Positions 57,444 through 64,000 of a stretch of DNA of 64,000 nucleotides are shown one piece after another. The stretch comes from Pterois miles. Its lineage: Eukaryota; Chordata; Actinopteri; Perciformes; Scorpaenidae. The position numbers and the translations under genes are program-made. The DNA lies in assembly GCA_947000775.1 (NCBI GenBank), contig CAMQGK010000638.1, positions 19,960,501 to 20,024,500 on the forward strand, read 5' to 3'. The notes beneath the pieces are model-generated. The model had not been told where the DNA came from. It saw only the letters and a list, made by a program, of their open reading frames with translations, and ran no database searches. Numbering within the stretch: position 1 is the stretch's first letter; every line of letters starts with the position of its first letter.

Positions 57444-57540
57444 TATTTTTTTTTTTTTTTTTTTTTAATAGGGGGGGGTTGTTTTTGTTTTTTTTTTTTT
57501 TTACAAAAAAAAAAAAAAAAAATAAAAATAAAAAAAAAAA
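57444..57540. repeat. Adjacent poly-T and poly-A tracts
   Basis: About 22 Ts, a G7-8 run, 15 or so Ts, then 18 As and mixed A/T. The T and A runs can pair into a hairpin. Confidence 0.95.
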
Positions 57541-57649
57541 ACTTTATACACACAAAAACATGGCTGTGCACACTGAACCTGTATGTCTGTACCAGTGGGC
57601 TATGGGTCTGTAAAGTGAACCCTGTGCTGAAGTGCCTTAAACTTGTACA

Positions 57650-58092
57650 GTAACAGCCAGCAGGGGGAGACTCCTCTGGTTGCAAAAAGAAGTCTGATTG
57701 TAGAGAAGTCTATGAGAAAATGAGCCTACTTCTCATTTGATTTATTTTCTCAGTAAACATAGTAAACATGAGTTTATGGTCTCAATCGCTAGTTTCAAGT
57801 CTAGAGACAAATAGACCATAAAGCAGGAGATGCCTTAGGATGTGGCTACCTTTCATCTCACAACTTTAACCCTTTCACAATGTGTATGTGTATAAACCTT
57901 TTGGTCACCAGAAATGTTTTATTCAGCTTTAGGTTGTACTTAGCTCCACCATCTCGTGCCACTTCTAGGTGCAAATAACCAAGATGGTGACAGGCCAAAA
58001 AAACAAACTCAAGGCTTTGAAACGACAGCCCACAAACCAGTGGGTAACGTCACAGAGACTACGTCCACTTCTTATATTCAGTCTGTGCATTT
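57650..58092 (-). mobile_element. Repeat B copy 4
   Basis: Minus-strand order of GAATATAAGAAGTGGACGTAG, CTGTGACGTTACCCACTGG, TCACCATCTTGGTTATTTGC, GAGATGGTGGAGCTAAGTAC, TTTATGGTCTATTTGTCTC and CAACCAGAGGAGTCTCCCCC. It is shorter than copy 3. Confidence 0.85.
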
Positions 58093-60255
58093 TATATAAT
58101 ATCATTCATACATAACACTTTGGCATTTAGGACCCACGTGTGTTGTTCTTTTCTTTTTTTCTCTCTTCTTTTTTCTTTTTCATATTGTCTTTCGCGCTTG
58201 GCCTTTAAAAGGATCTCGGGTGTCTCTGTGAACATCGTGGTCACAGTTCAACAATCAACTCAGCAGAGAAATGAAATGAGAGGACTGCTCAATACGTACA
58301 ATACATGTGTGGCTGGTGAAGGACTGATTTTCAGTTGAAGCTGGTTTCAGCTTGTCCTGCAGACTGATGGAGCAGCATCTTGATTAATACTCTGGTTCTT
58401 TAACAAAATACAATACATACCATGTGTTGTACAACCATAAGCACACAGCCAGTATTGATCAGTGGTTCTTAATTGACCTTGGTGTGTTCTCATTTACATT
58501 GGTTAAAGGTAAACAGACAGAGAGAGTAAAGTAACCTGAGGAGCATAAAAGACGGCTGATGTAACACAATGAATTTCATGCACAAGTGCACCAACAAGAC
58601 ATGCTACTGGATCAATATGTCTTGTAGGTTGAACTTACAGCACTTAAAACCGCTATTGATCAGTGTGCCTTTTGGCTTGCACAATTCACAATGACTCCGG
58701 TCCATTTTCTGGCAAGCCCTAAGGTCTCAGCGGTGAAAAAGGTTCAAACAGCAGTGATAAACAATCACCTTGCTGGTGGAAATCAGGCAACTAAGAAAAC
58801 AATTGGACCAGATATTTTTTTTTCTTTTTGCCAAGGGCAGCAGTGGAGCAAGATGAAAATGTTATTAAATCCTGCAACACAAAGAAATGAGGTTGCTGAT
58901 CTAAATCTTTCATGCTGATCTCAGAGAAGGTCATATGGATTTCACCAGTGGTTTAACAACAGTATGCTATGATTACCCTGTAAGAGGGAGTGTAATGACT
59001 TCCTCATAATGAGACATGATGTCAGAAAAATGTCTCTCCAAATAAGGTCTTTCCTTTCTAGGGGACCAATAATCTTTTGAGGAACTCAGGAACTACACCC
59101 ATGTTTAAGTGTTTTCAGACCACACAGTTCTGGGGACTCCCTGAGAGGACTTTTTATGTTTGCATTGGCATCACCAATTTTTATGTTTTTTTTTAGTAAT
59201 GTAAGAATAAATAAATCACTCTCTTACATGCCACAATCAACACAACCAAAAGAGCCCCACAAAAGTTGTGATTTCCCTTCGAATCAACGTCTTCGGCACA
59301 GTGGGTGTGCTTTGTGCTACTGGGTTAGCCTTTGTTCTAACATTACTGGTTAGTCCTTCACAAAATAAGAAAGTACCACATGTCATAAGAATCAATACGT
59401 TTCTTGTAATGTTTATTAACTGGTTAAAAAAGAGAGAGAGAGAGGTGGTTTAGATGGTCAGATTATTTACTGATTGTATATAGTATATTATTACATAAAC
59501 TGGTATCATATACCAATCTCACCACATGATATGGAGTATAAATAGCACAATATTTTAAGGACATTCTGTGTTTCATGATAACGCAATTTAAGCTTTTTAC
59601 TTGTCATTTAATGCCACAGGGTTAACATTGCGAAACACCTTTTTGATTTTTATTTAATGCCACGTTGTTGCCAGGAAACGGTTGTAGTTAAGTTTAGGAA
59701 AAACATCATGGTTGGGCTTAAAATTAATATGTAAACTAAGTAAAATACCTATCTGCGGAAATCATGTCATCAGAATAACTCCGCAACACTACGAGACACC
59801 AACTCCTGGCCGCCGATTCCATGTCACTAGCTCCGACATGGATACGTTTAACGCTGCAGTCAGTGCAGACTAGATGGCGTGAAATGACACGCCAAACACG
59901 CCGTTATTATTGCACACAGGAATGACTTACAAATTGCTGTCATTCATGCGCCATTTGACGATGGCTGCGTATACTGTATAATGAGGTATTGAGACTTCAT
60001 CCGTGGGTGAATATGTGGATTTATTGCAGTGCACTTTTTTGATAAGTGCTACCAAACATGGCGCCTCCATATTATTTACAAAGGGTCACAGATTTTCATA
60101 GCTGTGATTTTGGTGCAGCAAAATGTGTGACCTGTCAGATTCTATGATGGTAGAGGATGACCTACATTAAGAAGACTTTAACTAGTTCATATTCATAGTA
60201 TTCATAGTGCTATGACTATGAATATTAACATGCAATATATGAACATATTATTATA
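58093..60255. other. Intergenic, mostly unrecognised
   Basis: A probable repeat lies at about 59600-59920 (GCCACGTTGTTGCCAGGAAA, CATGGTTGGGCTTAAAATTA). No exon is supported. Confidence 0.4.
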
Positions 60256-60261
60256 TATAAT

Positions 60262-60943
60262 TAGGGCTGTCAAAGTTAACGTGATAATAACACGTTAATG
60301 CAAATTTGTTTTAGTATTTGTAGTGGACTACAGGCTAGAGTGAAGATACTGGCATCATATAAAACCGAGGGAATCCATCGGTACCAACCATGTCATACTA
60401 GCTTGTCATGAAGGAGGTTCAATAACGCTCCAAACTGGTGCTACATTTTGATGAGGAAAAACTATCATGGCCATTTTGAAAGGGTTCCCTTGATGTCTGA
60501 CTTCAAAATATGTGAATGTAAATGGTTCTATGGGTACCCACGAGTCTCCCCTTGTCACAGACATGCCCACTTTATGATAATCACATGCAGTTTGGGGGAA
60601 ATTATTGTCAAGTCAGCACACTGACAGCTGTTGTTACCTGTTGAACTGCAGTTTGTTATGTTATGATTTGAGCATATTTTTATGCTAAGTGCAGTACCTG
60701 TGAGGATTTCTGAGCAATATTTGTCATTGTTTTGTGTTATTAATTGATTTCCAATAATAAATACATACATTTACACAAAGCAGCATATTTGTCCACTCCC
60801 ATGTTAAGAGTATTAAATACTTGACAAATCCTCCTTTAAGGTACATTTTGAACGGATGTGATTAATGTGTGATTAATTGCGTTTAACTATGGACAATCAT
60901 GTGATTAATAGCGATTCAGTATTTTAATCAATTGCCAGCCCAA
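60262..60943 (-). mobile_element. MITE A copy, nearly full length
   Basis: Starts TAGGGCTGTCAAAGTTAACG and ends TTTTAATCAATTGCCAGCCC. The interior matches the 32486 copy in reverse. The target duplication is no longer visible. Confidence 0.88.
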
Positions 60944-62180
60944 GTGTCAATAGATTAGAAGTCACCGTCAATTCAAACTTTCCGTACATAAAAATAATCC
61001 TGGTATAATGAATGGTGTACGCAACTGGAAGTGTGTGTTTGAGACTTAATTAAAATTAAACAATGAATTAAATTTCCAGTCTTGGTAAATTATGAAGTCC
61101 TTAATTTCAGCAGCTTTTCAGAGATGTTTTGTGACAAATTTTACAATATGTAACAATCATCTAATGATTATTACATTATTGCTATTATAAAGGTGGTAAT
61201 GTGAAAAGCAATTACTTGTGCCCACACAGTGCTGAGTGCAAATTTGTACACCCTACCAAGGCAATTACCACGTGTCATCAGCTCTGAGATGGTCTCGTGC
61301 TGATCATACTCTTCATCAGTAAACCTGAACAAAGGCTTCGCTTGGTTTCGCGTGTTGTGATACGGCTGCAGAAGAGGAGTTGTGTGCTTCTCTTTGATAG
61401 ACCAGCTCTGCATATGACCAGCGCTGCCTGACAGGGACTGTTTAATTCAACTCCCACTATCATCACGGTCAACAGCACCAGGACGCAGCCTTTCAGCACC
61501 ATTACACACACTAATGGAACTGCATGTAATATATCCTCCCTATGCAAACCCCCCCCACGTGCCGTCCCCAACACAGAATTATCACTCTACCTTCCCTCCC
61601 TCCCTTTCACCTGCCGCCCTCCCTCCACATCTCCCCGTCTCCTGGACGATCTCCCTCACTCCGTCTGTTTGTCGGTGAAAAACGCCCACCTACTGTAGCT
61701 CCACTCGAGTGCTGAGTGGGAGAGAAATATAGACTCCAGCCCAACTTGTTTCCATTCTTCCGGCAGTCTTTACCCTGCACTTATCATTTCCAAGTTCAAC
61801 ATCAGACATGAGAGGGCTGACACAGTGCCTGAGGTAAAACAATAAGTGCTGGGTTGGAAGTTTATCTAAAGATGCACTTCAGTTCCTTTGTGGCCTCTCA
61901 ACCTGTAAGCACTGCTGTGAGACATAAGAAGCAGAATATATCCAGATTCGTACAATGTCACATAAAAACTCTGAGAAGTATATTATGATATTGGAAAAAT
62001 GGGTAACGTTAATATCATGTATTATTGACCTTGGCAGTAAAAATGTTTTCCATTACACAGCCCCCATGCTGAATATCATGTCAATGCCATTCAATGGCTT
62101 TTTGATGAAAGGGATTTTTAAGGCTACAGAAATCTAAATGTTAGAGCTTGATTGACAAAAAAATGAGAATATGTTTTCAA
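60944..62180. other. Intergenic, nothing recognised
   Basis: Includes a C/T-rich stretch at 61590-61680. No exon or RNA gene was supported. Confidence 0.45.
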
Positions 62181-62858
62181 TAGGGCTGTCAAATCTAACG
62201 TGATAGTAACATGTTTATGCTAATTTGTTTTAATGTTATTAATTTCTTTGACACAACTTGCGATTTTTAGGTTGCAGCGGGCTCAGTTTTAAAATAAGAG
62301 TGAAGATACTGGTATCATATGAAACTAGAACCAACCGTTTTGTACTAGCTTGTCACATAGGATTTCAAATAATGCTCCAAAATTGCACTAAATTTTGACA
62401 AAAACTGGCATGGCCATTTTCAAAGGCATCCCTTGACCTCTGACCTCTAGATATGTGAATGTAAATGGGTTCTCTGGGTACCCACCAGTCTCCCCTTTAC
62501 AGACATGCCCACTTTATGATAATCACATGCAGTTTGGATCAAGTCATAGTCAAGTCAGCACACTGACACACTGAAAACTGTTGTTGACTGCTGGGCTGCA
62601 GTTTGTCATGTTATGATTTGAGCGTATTTTTGATGCTAAATACCTGTGAGGATTTCTGGGCAATATTTGTTGTTTTGTGTTTTTTGATTTCCAATAATAA
62701 ATATATACATACATCTGCATACAACAGCATATTTGTCTGCTTCCATGTTCATAAGAGTATTAAATACTTTTTAAACTTTTGAACAGATAAAAAATGTGAG
62801 ATTAATGATTAACAATCACGCGATTAATCGTTGCTAAACATTTTAATCGATTGACAGA
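62181..62858 (-). mobile_element. MITE A copy, nearly full length
   Basis: Starts TAGGGCTGTCAAATCTAACG and ends ATTTTAATCGATTGACAG, with the last bases of the inverted repeat lost. Flanks GTTTTCAA and GTTTTCTA agree at seven of eight bases, a likely old target duplication. Confidence 0.88.
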
Positions 62859-63245
62859 GTTTTCTATCATGATTTTTACTGCAAGTCCTCCAGATTAAAT
62901 ATTTTTGTCCGTGCTCTCCATCTGGACGGACATGTAAAGGCGTTTTCTGATCTAACGCCGCCATCAGCTGGACAACGACATCATGTGTTTGTGCCTTCCG
63001 AAAATGTACGCTAAGTAAAATATGTACAGAAACAACGCAACGCGAGTACAATAAAATAACGTTCCTAAAATACGTGACAAACGTCACGAACGTTACTTGC
63101 AAAACGCCGATCCCAAAGTCGTGTTTGTTGGGCCCATTCACTTCTACTGTTCCAGCAATATGGCGAGTCTTACTGCAATTTTCCAACAGTAACCAAATAA
63201 TTCCCAGTAATTTTTATAATAGTATTTTTGCTTGGAATGCACATT

Positions 63246-63672
63246 CCTAGTAGAGATCAACCAATATGTTTTTTTCTAATTGCTGATGCCGATTTTATTT
63301 ATTTATTTATTTATTTATTTATTTTTTTACAGAATCAGGACAGCTGATAGCCAGTATATGATGCCAATTTTATTCCCAATATCTTTGGCTGGTTTTCTTT
63401 TTTCCTCCATCTGATAAAATATAACAGCTTAATAACAAATGATACATGGAATTTCTTAAGTAAACATTTATTGAGCATTTTGTGTCTGTACGGTTTCTCC
63501 CAGTTAAGACGTTCTTCTCATGCACTCTTGCACTCTGCTGGTAGGCAATTTGATTGACACGAGGTGTTGTCACGTGTTCTACTGCTCGTTAACAGGTTTA
63601 ATATGCTCAGGCATCGGCCGATGCTGATTATGGCAAAAATGTAAAAAAAATGATCTGTCGACCTCTAATCCC
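63246..63672. mobile_element. Probable fish MITE with AGAGATCAACC / GTCGACCTCT ends
   Basis: The left end AGTAGAGATCAACCAATATG and right end CTGTCGACCTCTAATC are imperfect inverted repeats. The interior has GCATCGGCCGATGCTGATTA. A (TTTA)n tract lies near the left end at 63293-63325. Confidence 0.55.
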
Positions 63673-64000
63673 TCCTGAATAGGAAGGGTTTCACCAGCAT
63701 TAGTGATCACCTTGAGTTAAGATCTCTTTCCAAGGTCAAGGATGAGGAGTTTAACTCGAGTTGGCACCAATACAGTATACCGGTACAAAACAATGCACTG
63801 TCACCACTTGAGCACTAATCCTACTCTTGAGACTGGTCTTGAAGTGTAGAGCACAAATTGCGCTTCTTGAGCAGTTTGAGCCATCAGGCCAGGAGCAGCC
63901 TGCTGTAGAAGAAACAAAGCCTGGATTTAGCGTTCCCAGACAAGTCTACGAGATCAAATATAATCACTTCAAAGCTGACACGGTGCCGACTCTCGTTACG

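Overview
The window is vertebrate nuclear DNA, almost certainly from a ray-finned (percomorph-like) teleost. It has GT-AG introns, low gene density, microsatellites, and a dense load of fish-type repeats: hAT-like and foldback MITEs, tRNA-derived SINEs, a Tx1/L1-type LINE relic, a Tc1 transposase relic and L2-type 3' tails. There is no bacterial organisation, and nearly all short open frames are chance.

The one clear protein-coding gene is khdrbs1 (Sam68, a STAR-family RNA-binding protein) on the + strand. Its coding exons run from 17421 to 27852 in nine exons, followed by a 3' UTR of about 1.2 kb ending near an AATAAA at 29044-29049. Residues such as GPQGNTIKRL, DMMDDICQEQF and YLDLF identify it as KHDRBS1 rather than KHDRBS2 or KHDRBS3. 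Three features stand out. The protein starts directly at the STAR domain, without the long N-terminal tail of mammalian Sam68. One G is missing from a G-run in exon 5, which breaks the frame before the RG-rich exon 6. The C-terminal nuclear-localisation motif reads REHPYRQY instead of REHPYGRY.

Region by region: 1-16000 is intergenic, with copies of a roughly 0.8-kb teleost repeat (called B here), a palindromic MITE (10.8-11.16 kb) and a Tx1-type LINE relic (12.0-13.65 kb). At 16.0-16.7 kb two L2-type 3' tails face each other just upstream of the khdrbs1 promoter. khdrbs1 fills 17-29 kb; intron 1 carries a minisatellite with MYB-like motifs, intron 4 carries TE copies and a local duplication, and intron 5 carries a TE that ends about 35 bp from the exon 6 acceptor. 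At 29-40 kb there are MITEs (one with an 8-bp target duplication, one split by a SINE), a foldback element, a Tc1 relic and an inverted-array minisatellite. At 40.98-42.39 kb two splice-bounded exons encode part of a USP15/USP4-type DUSP domain with two frame-breaking indels: an unprocessed pseudogene fragment. From 42.4 to 64 kb I see only repeats and unique non-coding DNA.

I found no evidence for an undescribed multi-gene system. The most useful observations are the khdrbs1 frame break and C-terminal change, the USP15-like pseudogene, the intron 1 array and the nested or palindromic elements.
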